From: Iodobacter sp. BJB302
GTDB taxonomy: Bacteria; Pseudomonadota; Gammaproteobacteria; Burkholderiales; Chitinibacteraceae
DNA length: 60,062 nt
Assembly (NCBI RefSeq): GCF_002735645.1
Contig: NZ_PDZG01000023.1
Location: forward strand, 1 to 60,062
Direction: 5' to 3'
Part shown: positions 1 through 9,067 of the stretch, piece after piece
How the letters are laid out: every line of letters starts with the position of its first letter
How positions within the stretch are numbered: the first letter of the stretch is position 1
The notes under the pieces: generated by a model
The model's database searches: none
What the model was told of the DNA's origin: nothing
The model's input: the letters and a program-made list of their open reading frames with translations, nothing else
Translations under genes and position numbers: made by a program

Positions 1-384
1 TGCATCCATCAGCTTATGTTTGAGCAACCACGCGGCTTTCCAGCTAATTCCCAGTTGTCGCCGCAATGCCAAGGCAGCAATATTGGTCTTGGATTGAGTC
101 ACCAAGTAAATCGCCAAAAACCATTTATTGAGAGGCAATTGACTTTGATGCATCATGGTGCCCGCAGTCAGCGTAGTTTGATGTTTGCAAGCACGGCAGC
201 ACCATAAACGAGTTTTGCTACGCAAGAACTCAGTGGCTACAGCATGTTGGCACACGGGGCAGCGAAACCCTTGTGGCCAACGTGCTTGGAACAATGCAGC
301 TTCACATTGAGCTTGCGTGCTGTACTGCTGCAAAAAATCAGTCAGCGACAGCCCCTTTTGCATCTGGATTGGGTTGATTGCCAT
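1..384 (-). CDS. IS1595-family transposase, N-terminal part (cut by window edge)
   Basis: The reverse strand reads openly from an ATG at 384 to the window edge, giving 128 residues that begin MAINPIQMQKGLSLTDFLQQ. A zinc ribbon follows: CPVC near residue 48 and CRAC near residue 69, then HQTTLTAGTMMHQSQLPLNKW. This arrangement, a zinc ribbon ahead of an ISXO2-like DDE domain, is typical of IS1595-group transposases. The catalytic domain lies outside the window, so intactness cannot be judged. The outer terminal repeat is probably between 385 and 470 but I could not define it; the segment near 450-470 reads TTATGTCTC on the reverse strand, which only loosely resembles the end of the 449-bp element at 20169. 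Family call is fairly firm; subgroup is not. Confidence 0.8.
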   Translation of the reverse strand, partial: MAINPIQMQKGLSLTDFLQQYSTQAQCEAALFQARWPQGFRCPVCQHAVATEFLRSKTRLWCCRACKHQTTLTAGTMMHQSQLPLNKWFLAIYLVTQSKTNIAALALRRQLGISWKAAWLLKHKLMDA

Positions 385-581
385 GACGACCACTCCACAA
401 AAGAACGTTCGTTCACCTTAGGCCTTTTAAGTGGTTTGAGCAAGGAGATTGAGCAAGAGACATAATCAGGAAAACTTTTGCCCAGGATAAGGCACGCAAA
501 ATACCTGCAAGCAAAGGTGCATGCACCCGCTGCAAGCCTTATAATTGCCGCCGTTCTCAATTGAAACTATGGAATCATCCA

Positions 582-1109
582 ATGGACATCAGCAAAATTG
601 CCGCAGGCAAAGATTTACCAAACGATTTCAATGTCATTATCGAAATCCCTGCTAACGCACCCCCAATCAAATACGAATTCGACAAAGCATCGGGCGCGAT
701 TATCGTCGATCGTTTTGTTGGCACATCGATGTCCTACCCAATGAACTACGGCTTTGTGCCGCACACACTGTCCATGGATGGCGATCCTGTGGATGTGCTG
801 GTTCACACTCCATTTCCATTGCTGCCAGGTATGGTCATCAAATGCCGCGCAATCGGCGTATTGGGCATGGAAGACGAAGCAGGTATGGACGCAAAAGTCA
901 TTGCCGTACCGGTAGAAAAAGTTTGTGCCATGTATGCCCACATCCAAAAGCTGGAAGACCTGCCAGAACTGCTCTTAGCCCAAGTTAAACACTACTTCGA
1001 GCACTATAAAGACCTAGAAAAAGGCAAATGGGTGAAGATTACTGGTTGGGGCGACAAAGCCGCAGCCCACGCAGAGATCATGGAAAGCTACGATCGCGCG
1101 CAGAAGTAA
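582..1109 (+). CDS. ppa: Inorganic pyrophosphatase (family I)
   Basis: This soluble cytoplasmic enzyme hydrolyses pyrophosphate to two phosphates and so drives biosynthetic reactions forward. The 175-residue product matches the usual length of bacterial family I enzymes. The active-site set is visible, offset by one from E. coli numbering: E21, K30, E32, R44, Y52, Y56, the metal-binding DGDPVD segment (D66, D71), D98 and D103. The C-terminal stretch [17 protein letters not shown] is also characteristic. I placed the start at ATG 582 because the protein then begins [13 protein letters not shown] like its homologues; an in-frame TTG at 561 would add seven unusual residues. The ribosome-binding site is weak. 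The gene stands alone between the transposase and repeat A1, with a hairpin terminator after it. Confidence 0.96.
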   Translation: MDISKIAAGKDLPNDFNVIIEIPANAPPIKYEFDKASGAIIVDRFVGTSMSYPMNYGFVPHTLSMDGDPVDVLVHTPFPLLPGMVIKCRAIGVLGMEDEAGMDAKVIAVPVEKVCAMYAHIQKLEDLPELLLAQVKHYFEHYKDLEKGKWVKITGWGDKAAAHAEIMESYDRAQK

Positions 1110-1154
1110 TTAATCTACGGCAGGAAAGTTCTGCCGCCAGATACGCAAGATAAA

Positions 1155-1218
1155 ACGCGGGTTTCACCCGCCCGATAAGATGATTGATCTTAAAGGGTGA
1201 GTGAGGCCCGCGTTTTTT
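1155..1218 (+). terminator. Rho-independent-type terminator of ppa
   Basis: An ACGCGGG arm at 1155-1161 pairs with CCCGCGT at 1206-1212, with an inner TTTCACCC/GGGTGA pairing, and a run of six T follows. It sits 45 bp after the ppa stop. Confidence 0.7.
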
Positions 1219-1236
1219 ATTGCGTTTTGAGGTTGC

Positions 1237-1284
1237 AAAACCAAAATCCTGGACCACAGAGAACATGGAGTTTCACGGAGAAAA
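1237..1284 (+). repeat. Repeat A, copy 1
   Basis: This 48-bp copy of the ACCACRGAG-type repeat reads GGACCACAGAGAACATGGAG and ends TTTCACGGAGAAAA. It lacks one internal period of the longer copies. It lies 80 bp before B copy 1. Confidence 0.85.
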
Positions 1285-1364
1285 TCAGGAGATGAATTAA
1301 GCTATTTTCTTTGGATTTTAGGCATTATCAAATTGACTAATCTGGGCCTCAATCACGGCTAGTT

Positions 1365-1607
1365 GCACGGGGCTTAAATCTCCCCTGAATCACGCCGAAG
1401 CGAGGAACAAGCGGGGCGGGGTTTCGGCGAGGATGTTTGAGCGAGCGAAGCGAGTGAGTCCCGCAGCCGCCGACTCGATTGTCCGCAGTGAGGGGCCTTC
1501 GTGCTGTTCGGGGCGGCCTTCTTTGCTTACTTTCTTGGCCGTTCAAGAAAGTGAGTCCCTCGCGGGGGACTCCCGCACCTAAACCAACGTGCCGAAGGCG
1601 CTAAAAA
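1365..1607 (+). repeat. Repeat B, copy 1 (~243 bp)
   Basis: This GC-rich unit starts GCACGGGGCTTAAATC and ends GTGCCGAAGGCGCTAAAAA. It contains the shared blocks CGAAGCGAGGAACAAGCGG, TTGTCCGCAGTGAGGGGCC and TTCTTGGCCGTTCAAGAAAG. It fills the convergent space between ppa and frmB. Open frames inside it on both strands recur in every copy and I treat them as non-coding. Confidence 0.85.
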
Positions 1608-1611
1608 TGAA

Positions 1612-2451
1612 TCACGCCCCCAAATGATCCGCATGAAAACGCAAATGCGCTTCAATAAAGCTGGCGATAAAGTAATAGCTGTGGTCGTAGCCGGGCTGGA
1701 TATTTAAGGTAAACGGCCACTGTTTGGCCAGAGCAATTTTCTCTAAAGCCTCCGGCTGCAATTGCTGTGGCATAAAACTATCCTGATCGCCTTGATCAAT
1801 CAGCAGCGGCAGCATCTGTGTGGCGTGCTGCATTAAGTGGCAGCTGTCATAAGCCAGCCATTTGCTTCTGTCATCGCCAAGGTATTCGCTAAACACCGTT
1901 TCGCCCCAAGGCACCTGGGCGGGGTTCACAATCGGCGCAAAAGCAGAGGCGGATCGATAGGCTTGCGGGTTTTTCAAAGCAATCATCAAAGCGCCATGCC
2001 CACCCATCGAATGCCCGCTGATGGACTTGCGGTTAGTTACTGGGAAATGCGCCTCAATTAATGCGGGCAATTCGCTGACGATGTAATCGTACATCTGGTA
2101 ATGCTGCCGCCAGGGTGCCTCGGTGGCATTCACATAAAAGCCTGCCCCCTGCCCCATATCATAGCGCCCCGCATCAGCAACTTCACTGCCCCGCGGGCTG
2201 GTATCGGGCATCACCAGCGCCATGCCCAGCTCTGCGGCCACGCGCTGAGCACCTGCTTTGGTGGCAAAGTTTTCATCATTGCAGGTGAGGCCAGAAAGCC
2301 AGTAAAGCACCGGCACCTTGCCCCCCTGCGCCGTTTGCGGCGGCAAATACACCGCAAAGCTCATCTCGCACGAAGTGCTACTGGCCTGATGCTTATAGCG
2401 CTTATGCCAGCCACCAAAGCTGCGGTTACTGCTGATCAGTTCCAGAGACAT
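1612..2451 (-). CDS. frmB: S-formylglutathione hydrolase
   Basis: This serine esterase hydrolyses S-formylglutathione to formate and glutathione, the second step of glutathione-dependent formaldehyde detoxification in the cytoplasm. The 279-residue product opens [15 protein letters not shown], has the oxyanion region [13 protein letters not shown], the PDTSPRG segment and the nucleophile elbow GHSMGG with Ser148. The C-terminal GYDHSYYF carries the catalytic His. Start ATG 2451 is chosen because AAAGGA lies five bases upstream; two earlier in-frame starts lack this. It lies downstream of frmA on the same strand, separated by 217 bp holding an inverted pair of repeat A, which may affect readthrough. 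The functional call is secure. Confidence 0.95.
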   Translation of the reverse strand: MSLELISSNRSFGGWHKRYKHQASSTSCEMSFAVYLPPQTAQGGKVPVLYWLSGLTCNDENFATKAGAQRVAAELGMALVMPDTSPRGSEVADAGRYDMGQGAGFYVNATEAPWRQHYQMYDYIVSELPALIEAHFPVTNRKSISGHSMGGHGALMIALKNPQAYRSASAFAPIVNPAQVPWGETVFSEYLGDDRSKWLAYDSCHLMQHATQMLPLLIDQGDQDSFMPQQLQPEALEKIALAKQWPFTLNIQPGYDHSYYFIASFIEAHLRFHADHLGA

Positions 2452-2472
2452 AACCATCCTTTCAATTAAATG

Positions 2473-2528
2473 AAAACCCAAACCTTAAAACACAGAGATA
2501 AGGAGGACGCGGAGATACACGGAGAAAA
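2473..2528 (+). repeat. Repeat A, copy 2 (left arm of an inverted pair)
   Basis: A diverged A unit (AAACCCAAACCTTAAAACACAGAG ... ACACGGAGAAAA in outline) between frmA and frmB. It faces copy 3 in opposite orientation, so the 2473-2649 RNA can fold back on itself. Confidence 0.8.
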
Positions 2529-2592
2529 CCCATAAACCTTGCCATGCCACTACTTACGCAACTTACAGCTAAACCTGAAAACCTAGCTTTCG

Positions 2593-2649
2593 ATTTTCTC
2601 CGTGAAACTCCGTGTTCTCTGGGACCTCCGTGTTTCAAGCCTTGGGTTT
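2593..2649 (-). repeat. Repeat A, copy 3 (right arm of an inverted pair)
   Basis: The reverse-strand copy reads as TTTTCTCCGTGAAACTCCG with GTGTTCTCTGG and ends in CTTGGGTTT on the plus strand. It is closer to the consensus than copy 2. Confidence 0.85.
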
Positions 2650-2668
2650 CCTCAGCCATGGCTAAAAA

Positions 2669-3802
<1,134 letters not shown>

Positions 3803-3911
3803 TTAATTGCAGCCATTTTAAGCGTTACCTAATTAAAGATAATTAGCCTAATAAGAAAGATATTGTTACTGGTGTGTAATAATTAATACGCGGGAGAACC
3901 CCATCAAACGG

Positions 3912-3970
3912 AAAAAACCCAAATCTTGAACCACGGAGGACACAGAGAACACGGAGTTTCACGGAGAAAA
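3912..3970 (+). repeat. Repeat A, copy 4
   Basis: This is close to the full consensus: AAACCCAAATCTTGAACC, then GGAGGACACAGAGAACACGG and AGTTTCACGGAGAAAA. It lies 81 bp before B copy 2 in the frmA/LysR divergent region. Confidence 0.9.
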
Positions 3971-4050
3971 ATAGGTTTTGAATTACGATATTTAAATAGG
4001 TTTTAAATGTTTTCAAACCCAGCGAACTAACTTTTTATCGCGACTCGTGA

Positions 4051-4295
4051 CATGGGGCTTAAATCCCCCCCTTGAAGCACGCCGAAGCGAGGAATAAGTG
4101 GCTCGGGGTTTCGGAAAAGGGGTAGCGGGCTTGCTCCCGAGCAGCCTTTTTCGCCGAGCCGATTATCCGCAGTGCAGGGGCCTTCGTGTTATTGGTGTTG
4201 TGGCTTGGCTTCGTTTCTTGGCCGCGCAAGAAAGGAAGGTCCAGCGGGACGCCCGCACCTAAATCAATGTGCCGCAGGCACTAAAAAGAGTTTTT
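4051..4295 (+). repeat. Repeat B, copy 2 (~245 bp)
   Basis: This is a variant copy with its own middle (GGAAAAGGGGTAGCGGGCTT near 4113) but the same ends, CATGGGGCTTAAATC and TGCCGCAGGCACTAAAAAG. It stops about 26 bp before the LysR start codon, so the LysR promoter must lie inside or be made by the repeat. Confidence 0.85.
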
Positions 4296-4321
4296 AGACT
4301 TTAGTTAAATGAGAAAAAACA

Positions 4322-5191
4322 ATGCAATGGCAAGGAATTGTTGAATTTATCAGCGTTGCTGAAACACAAAGCTTTACGCTGGCAGCGCAAAAGCTGGAGA
4401 TGTCGGTAGCGCAGGTTAGCCGCCAGGTCAGCGCGCTGGAGCAGCGCCTTGCCGCGCGCTTATTGCACCGCACCACACGCAAAGTCAGCCTTACCGAGCA
4501 AGGCCAGCTCTATTATCAATACTGCCGCCCGCTGCTCGATGGCCTGCACGAGGCCGAGCTGGCGCTGCTGCAAACGCAAGATAAGCCGGTTGGTAAATTA
4601 CGCATCACCGCGCCGGTTTATTACGGCGAAACCGTGGTGGCCCCCATCCTGCACCAATACCTGATCGACTTTCCCCAGCTCAATGCGGAATTACTGCTGG
4701 ATAACCGCAAGGCCGATCTGGTGGCCGATCATATCGACCTGGCGATCCGGCTGGGGCCGATGGATGAATCGTCCCTGATGGTGACGCAGCTAGGCAGCCG
4801 TATTCACCATGTTTGCGCCTCACCGCAGTATTTAGATCAATACGGCACGCCGCATACATTGGCCGAGTTAAAGCAGCACCAGTGCTTGATTGGCGCGGTA
4901 AATATGTGGCGATTTAAGGAAGGCACGCAGCACCGCGAAATATCGGTCAGCGGGCGTTTGCGCTGTAATAGCGGCAGCAGCCTGGTGCAGGCGGCGCTAA
5001 AAGGCCTAGGGCTGGTGCAATTGCCGGATTATTACGTTGATGCCTATTTGCAAAGTGGCCAGCTGATCAGCGTACTCGAACCCTTTGCCCTCACAGACGG
5101 CATCTGGGCCATCGCGCCCCGCAGCCGCTTTATCCCCCCCAAAGTCGGCCGCTTTATTGAATACTTGCAAGCGGCTTTATTGGCGGAATAA
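4322..5191 (+). CDS. LysR-family transcriptional regulator
   Basis: The 289-residue product has the standard LTTR layout. An N-terminal winged helix-turn-helix spans about residues 1-60 (FISVAETQSFTLAAQKLEMS, then QVSRQVSALEQRLAARLLHR), and a periplasmic-binding-protein-like effector domain follows from about residue 90 (VGKLRITAPVYYGETVVAP). It resembles the group that includes AaeR- and CrgA-like regulators. It is divergent from frmA, which suggests it may regulate formaldehyde detoxification, but the 534-bp gap is filled with repeats and no operator was identified. The effector is unknown. The ribosome site is weak (GAGAAAAAAC just before ATG). Family is certain; target is inference. Confidence 0.9.
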   Translation: MQWQGIVEFISVAETQSFTLAAQKLEMSVAQVSRQVSALEQRLAARLLHRTTRKVSLTEQGQLYYQYCRPLLDGLHEAELALLQTQDKPVGKLRITAPVYYGETVVAPILHQYLIDFPQLNAELLLDNRKADLVADHIDLAIRLGPMDESSLMVTQLGSRIHHVCASPQYLDQYGTPHTLAELKQHQCLIGAVNMWRFKEGTQHREISVSGRLRCNSGSSLVQAALKGLGLVQLPDYYVDAYLQSGQLISVLEPFALTDGIWAIAPRSRFIPPKVGRFIEYLQAALLAE

Positions 5192-5201
5192 AAAAAACGG
5201 T

Positions 5202-5258
5202 AAAACCCAAACCTTGAACCACGGAGGGCACAGAGAACACGGAGTTTCACGGAGAAAA
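5202..5258 (+). repeat. Repeat A, copy 5
   Basis: A near-consensus A unit starting 10 bp after the LysR stop. The C-type linker (CATCAACAAACAACGAAA, 5356-5373) and B copy 3 follow. Confidence 0.9.
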
Positions 5259-5395
5259 TCAGGCTTCAAATTAAGTCAACTCAGTGATCCCGCCCGACTT
5301 GTGCGAGACTTGTACAGGCATTCGTAGCGCGGTTGAAACTCCATATTTGCTTTTGCATCAACAAACAACGAAATAATGTAATAACCACGATCTTG

Positions 5396-5641
5396 GCATA
5401 GGGCTTTATAGCCCCCTTGAAACACGCCGTAGCGAGGAACAAGCGGGGCGGGATTTCTTTGATCCTGTTTGAGCGAAGCGAGTCGCGCAGCCGCCGCCTC
5501 GATTGTCCGCAGTGAGGGGATTTCGTGCTGGTCGGGGCGGCCTTCTTTGGCTTCGTTTCTTGGCCGTTCAAGAAAGGAAGGCCCCCGCGGTGGCTACCGC
5601 TCCAAAACTCATGTGCCGCAGGCACTAAAAAGGTCTTTTTG
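5396..5641 (+). repeat. Repeat B, copy 3 (~246 bp)
   Basis: A full B unit in the convergent LysR/yciH gap. Its right flank, TTGCTTAGTGGC, is shared in reverse with the flank of B copy 4, so the repeat extends a little past the core there. Confidence 0.85.
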
Positions 5642-5715
5642 CTTAGTGGCTATGCCGCTTCATAGTAAAAGCGTAAGGGAAGCAAAACCAACACCTCAAG
5701 CGAACAACATGACCC

Positions 5716-6072
5716 CTAGCCCCCCGCCCGCTTCACCACCCAGCCCTTAGGCTTTAAGAATTCCAGCACCACATCGCAATGGTCCCCTTGCACCTCGATC
5801 ACACCGTCTTTCACTGTGCCACCTGATCCGCAGCGGGTACGCAGCTGCTTGGCCAGCACGGCCAGCTCATCATCATCCAGCGGCACGCCTTTGATCAGCG
5901 TTACACCTTTACCCTTGCGGCCCTTGGTTTCCCTGGAAACGCGCACCACGCCATCACCGGCCGGGCGTGGCTGTTTTTTGCATATGCAGGCGTCTTTTGG
6001 CTGGCTGCAGCCCGGGCACATCGTGCCGTGTTCGGTGGAATAAACAAGACCACCTAAAGCTTTTTTCATCAT
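5716..6072 (-). CDS. yciH: SUI1-domain translation factor, YciH type
   Basis: The 118-residue product is a bacterial relative of eukaryotic translation initiation factor eIF1. A short cysteine cluster (CPGCSQPKDACIC, residues 19-31) precedes the SUI1 fold from about residue 43, with VRVSRETKGRKGKGVTLI and the GSGGTVKDGVIEVQGDH loop that defines the family. YciH is reported to influence initiation fidelity in E. coli; the role here is inferred from family. Two adjacent ATG codons (6072 and 6069) both fit and no strong ribosome site separates them. It is transcribed alone, away from tRNA-Tyr. Confidence 0.93.
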   Translation of the reverse strand: MMKKALGGLVYSTEHGTMCPGCSQPKDACICKKQPRPAGDGVVRVSRETKGRKGKGVTLIKGVPLDDDELAVLAKQLRTRCGSGGTVKDGVIEVQGDHCDVVLEFLKPKGWVVKRAGG

Positions 6073-6241
6073 GATATTTTTAGGGTAGAAAACCAGACAG
6101 CGGCAGTCTAGCAGCCTGCAGTACTTTCGTGTTCATTGCGCGGTAAGAGGCCAACAAGCAATGCAAACGCATCGAAACCACGCAGGCCCGCTATTTCTGA
6201 CTGATTTATGAATAAAAAATGACTAATTTATAGTAAGGGTG

Positions 6242-6270
6242 TTGACACACGGCCAGAGGGGCCGTATTAT
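6242..6270 (+). promoter_or_regulatory. Promoter of tRNA-Tyr
   Basis: TTGACA at 6242-6247 and TATTAT at 6265-6270 are separated by exactly 17 bp, with a GC-rich segment CGGGCC just after. Such discriminators are typical of stringently controlled stable-RNA promoters. It ends 12 bp before the mature tRNA. Confidence 0.85.
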
Positions 6271-6282
6271 TCGGGCCTCTGT

Positions 6283-6368
6283 GGGGGGGTTACCCCAGCG
6301 GTCAACGGGTCCGGACTGTAAATCCGGCGGCTAAGCCTTCGAAGGTTCGAATCCTTCCCCCCCCACCA
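6283..6368 (+). tRNA. tRNA-Tyr (GTA)
   Basis: A class II tRNA with long variable arm. The acceptor is seven G (6283-6289) against seven C (6358-6364), the anticodon GTA sits in GACTGTAAATC, the T arm is GAAGG-TTCGAAT-CCTTC, and the terminal CCA is encoded at 6366-6368. It is solitary, without the Gly/Thr tRNAs and tuf gene that often accompany it in proteobacteria. Confidence 0.97.
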
Positions 6369-6380
6369 GAAACCAAAATC

Positions 6381-6405
6381 AACAGGCGATCAGCCTGTTT
6401 TTTTT
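6381..6405 (+). terminator. Terminator of tRNA-Tyr
   Basis: AACAGGC (6381-6387) pairs with GCCTGTT (6392-6398), followed by a T run. It lies 12 bp after the encoded CCA. Confidence 0.88.
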
Positions 6406-6493
6406 CGTCTGTACATTTCAGAATGTGACCATTGCATACAGGCACAGCGCCACTCCTAGCGCGGATGCTTACCCCATAGGCGAAGCAAATTAA

Positions 6494-6552
6494 TTTTGCA
6501 TTAGCAAACAACGAAAAACGTGATTACCTAAAAAGATCTTTTTGAATTTAGT
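6494..6552 (+). repeat. Remnant of the C linker joined to the tail of repeat B
   Basis: TTGCATTAGCAAACAACGAA matches the linker found before B units. It runs into CTAAAAAGATCTTTTTGAAT, which matches the end of B, with the whole B core absent. It looks like an internally deleted copy of the composite repeat. Confidence 0.65.
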
Positions 6553-6569
6553 TGGCATCAAGCCCCCAC

Positions 6570-7370
6570 TCAAGACCTTCCCCACACCGCCCTTTCATTA
6601 ATAAACTGATAGTAGCGCAGCAGCATAATCTGGCCGCGCTTATCCAGAAGTGGCACAGGCACGGGGCCGAAGGTGGCGGAGCGTCTTACGATTTGCAGGG
6701 CCGCTGCATCCAGAGCAGGGTTACCCGATGATTGCTCTAAAGTCAGCGATGCAATATTGCCATCACCATTGAGCACCAGCCTGAACTGCAAAGTGCCGAA
6801 CATTGAGCGCCCGTATTCATCTTTAGGGAAGTTCATTTGCCCGATGCGCTCTACCTTCTTGCGAATTTGCGGCTCCCAGATATTAAACAACGCCTGGGTA
6901 TCCACACTTTGCTGCGCGCGGGTTGCGCCATTTTCCTGCTGATCTTCTTCTCTTGGCTTTAAATCTGCGTAACGAGTAATCAGCTCAGCAGGCTTACTAC
7001 CCGGCTTGCCACTGAGCGCGTCCCCCAAATCAATCTCCACTTCCTTACCTGGCACAGCTTTGGCAGCAACCTGGCTGGCCGGGCGTGCAGGCACGGAGTA
7101 ATCTTTTTTCACCACTACTTTAGGCTTCGCTTTCGTCATAACCGGCGGCGGAGTAGGAACAGGCGTGGGTTCGGGCGTGGGCTTTGGGGCCGGAGCAGGT
7201 TTAGGCTGCAATTGCAGCTGAATTTCCTGGCTGCCCGCTTGATGCGGCAATACCTTTGGCTCGGCGGCAGGCAGCAGCAAAAATAAAAGATGCACAAGGA
7301 TAGAAGCCGCTAAGCCGTACCACAGCCAGGACGAATGTCTTTGAGAATCGTGTGATACGGCAATATTCAT
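6570..7370 (-). CDS. TonB-family energy transducer
   Basis: TonB proteins couple inner-membrane proton-motive force to outer-membrane receptors. The 266-residue product has a short cytoplasmic N-terminus, one membrane helix (about residues 15-35, GLAASILVHLLFLLLP), a proline-rich periplasmic spacer (PKPAPAPKPTPEPTPVPTPP) and a C-terminal TonB-like domain (GTLQFRLVLNGDGNIASLTL, then SSGNPALDAAALQIVRRS). An upstream in-frame ATG at 7400 is possible; I prefer 7370 because it puts the helix at the usual distance from the N-terminus, but neither has a good ribosome site. No exbB/exbD is adjacent. It might serve the receptor at 56.7 kb, which is a guess. Confidence 0.85.
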   Translation of the reverse strand: MNIAVSHDSQRHSSWLWYGLAASILVHLLFLLLPAAEPKVLPHQAGSQEIQLQLQPKPAPAPKPTPEPTPVPTPPPVMTKAKPKVVVKKDYSVPARPASQVAAKAVPGKEVEIDLGDALSGKPGSKPAELITRYADLKPREEDQQENGATRAQQSVDTQALFNIWEPQIRKKVERIGQMNFPKDEYGRSMFGTLQFRLVLNGDGNIASLTLEQSSGNPALDAAALQIVRRSATFGPVPVPLLDKRGQIMLLRYYQFINERAVWGRS

Positions 7371-7539
7371 AGCGCTCGGATAGAAAACTGTGCGAGGCAT
7401 TCTACATAAGGCACAGCATGTATGGCAGTAAACTTATTTCATTCTTCAGCCAGCGCGCCATTAATACCCAAGCGCCTTAAGTTTCAATTCATATTCATAG
7501 CGCCCAATATGGTCATTCATTCAAAGACGAATACGCCCT

Positions 7540-8814
7540 ATGAAACCCTTACCGATACTCTTACTGATCAGTACCCTGCTCTACAGCCTGTGCAGCTACT
7601 TTCAAAACGGCATTCCTGCCAGCTATTGGGATTGGCGGCATGAATTAGTGCTGCTCAGCGGCGTGCAGCTGATGACGGTGATGTCTGCCGCCATGCTGCT
7701 GGCCACCCGCCCTGCCTGGCTGGAAAAACCCCTGCGCGGGCTGGATAAAATGTATGGCCTGCATAAGCAGCTGGGCATCGCGGCTGGCATTTTGCTGGCA
7801 TCGCACTGGCTGATTAAATTATCCCCCAAGCTGGTTATGGCGATGGAATGGGCGGCCCCGCGCATCAAACGCAGTGGCGGCATTAAAGACCCGCTGGTTT
7901 CTTTTGCCAAAGATGTGGGCGAATGGGCTGCATGGGCCGTGCTGGCGATGGTGATTTTGGCGCTGCTGCGCGCCGTGCCTTACCGCTTTTGGCGCAAAGT
8001 GCATAAGCTATTTGCACCGCTGTTTTTAATGGGCGCGTTTCACGGCCTGATTCTTATGCCACGCAGCATGTGGCTGACGCCTGTGGGCGCACTGATGGCG
8101 GCGCTGCTGATAAGCGGATCAATCTGCGCGGTGTATTCACTGCTCGGCAAAATCTGCAAAAGCCGCCAGATCAATGGCCACATCAGCCAGATCACCCCAC
8201 TACCCGCCAATCAGCTAGAAGTAATTTGCCAGATGAACAGCAACTGGCCCGGCCACCAGGCAGGCCAGTTTGCCCTGGTCAGCTTTAATCCAGACGAAGG
8301 CGCACACCCCTACACCATCGCCTCGGCCCCGCGCCAAAATGGCGAGCTGCGCTTTATTATTAAAGCGCTGGGCGATTACACCCGCACCCTGGCCCAGGAT
8401 TTAAAAGTGGGCGGCACAGTAACAACAGAAGGCCCTTACGGCTGCTTTGATGGCGGGGCCAACAGCCCCCGCCAGGCATGGATAGCAGGCGGCATCGGCG
8501 TAACGCCCTTTTTAGCCTGGCTGGAAAGCCCGGATTTTAAAGGCCAGCAAATCGACTTTTACTACTGCGTAAAAAGCGCCAAAGATGCCGCCCGCCTGGA
8601 AGAAATCCAGGCCGCCTGCCTGGCCAAAAACCTGCGCCTGCACCTGATAGAAAGCGACGCCGGCCAGCGCCTGAATATCGCCGAAATCCAGGCAGAAACA
8701 CTCGACGATATCTGGTACTGCGGCCCGCAAAGCCTGGGCAAAGCCATCAGCCAGCACCTGGCCCAAATGAGCAAACCACCGCGCTTTCACCACGAAGCAT
8801 TTGCCATGCGCTAA
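7540..8814 (+). CDS. Ferric-reductase-like transmembrane flavocytochrome
   Basis: The 424-residue protein combines an N-terminal membrane domain with a cytoplasmic FAD/NAD(P)H reductase module. Roughly six hydrophobic segments span residues 1-205, with His pairs fitting heme ligation (HKQLGIAAGILLASHW near 80-95; FRE-type HKLFAPLFLMGAFHG near 155-170). After about residue 215 come the FAD-binding HPYTIASAP (family consensus RPYS/T), EGPYGCF and the NAD-binding GGIGVTPFLAWL, ending with a WYCGPQ motif. Such enzymes reduce ferric chelates or quinones at the inner membrane. Position next to a TonB-like gene suggests iron acquisition. The substrate cannot be told from sequence. The start has no strong ribosome site. 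Confidence 0.88.
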   Translation: MKPLPILLLISTLLYSLCSYFQNGIPASYWDWRHELVLLSGVQLMTVMSAAMLLATRPAWLEKPLRGLDKMYGLHKQLGIAAGILLASHWLIKLSPKLVMAMEWAAPRIKRSGGIKDPLVSFAKDVGEWAAWAVLAMVILALLRAVPYRFWRKVHKLFAPLFLMGAFHGLILMPRSMWLTPVGALMAALLISGSICAVYSLLGKICKSRQINGHISQITPLPANQLEVICQMNSNWPGHQAGQFALVSFNPDEGAHPYTIASAPRQNGELRFIIKALGDYTRTLAQDLKVGGTVTTEGPYGCFDGGANSPRQAWIAGGIGVTPFLAWLESPDFKGQQIDFYYCVKSAKDAARLEEIQAACLAKNLRLHLIESDAGQRLNIAEIQAETLDDIWYCGPQSLGKAISQHLAQMSKPPRFHHEAFAMR

Positions 8815-8850
8815 AGATACGGCTTGAAACACCCTGGCTTTTGCCTCTCG

Positions 8851-9001
8851 CCTATCCCTTAGTAAAAGGGGATTAAGGCCATTGCCATTCACTTTAGTGA
8901 TCTTGACTTTAGCCTCCCCCTTAGTAAAAAGGGAATTGAGGGGGATTTGCTTTTGAATCAGCTTTCGCCCTTTTATCAAAAGAGGCAGTGCCAAATCCCC
9001 G
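8851..9001 (+). repeat. Cluster of CCCTTAGTAAAAAGGG palindromic repeats
   Basis: Three imperfect copies are seen: 8851-8878 (CCCTTAGTAAAAGGGGATTA), 8913-8950 (CCCCCTTAGTAAAAAGGG) and an inverted one about 8963-9001. They resemble the CCCCCCTTT/AAAGGGGGG hairpins at 19762 and 20153 and fill the gap after the reductase gene. Confidence 0.6.
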
Positions 9002-9067
9002 AGTGCTTTTGTCGGCGACCCGGCTATACCGGCAGGCACACAAACCGCTCCTCTTACGCACCGCCGC

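Noticed and set aside
1349-1546. Open frames of 65-130 codons inside the B repeats on both strands (also at 5281, 20285, 27303, 27393, 54746, 54822)
   Set aside because: They recur with the repeat, are frameshifted between copies, have no ribosome sites and biased arginine-rich composition; they are by-products of a GC-rich repeat.
5085-5327. Open frame reading through repeat A (NHGGHREHGVSRRKS-type peptide)
   Set aside because: The peptide is just the translation of the A repeat and appears wherever A occurs.
8512-9039. A 175-codon open frame opposite the ferric-reductase gene
   Set aside because: It is antisense to a well-supported reductase domain and has no recognisable motif or ribosome site.
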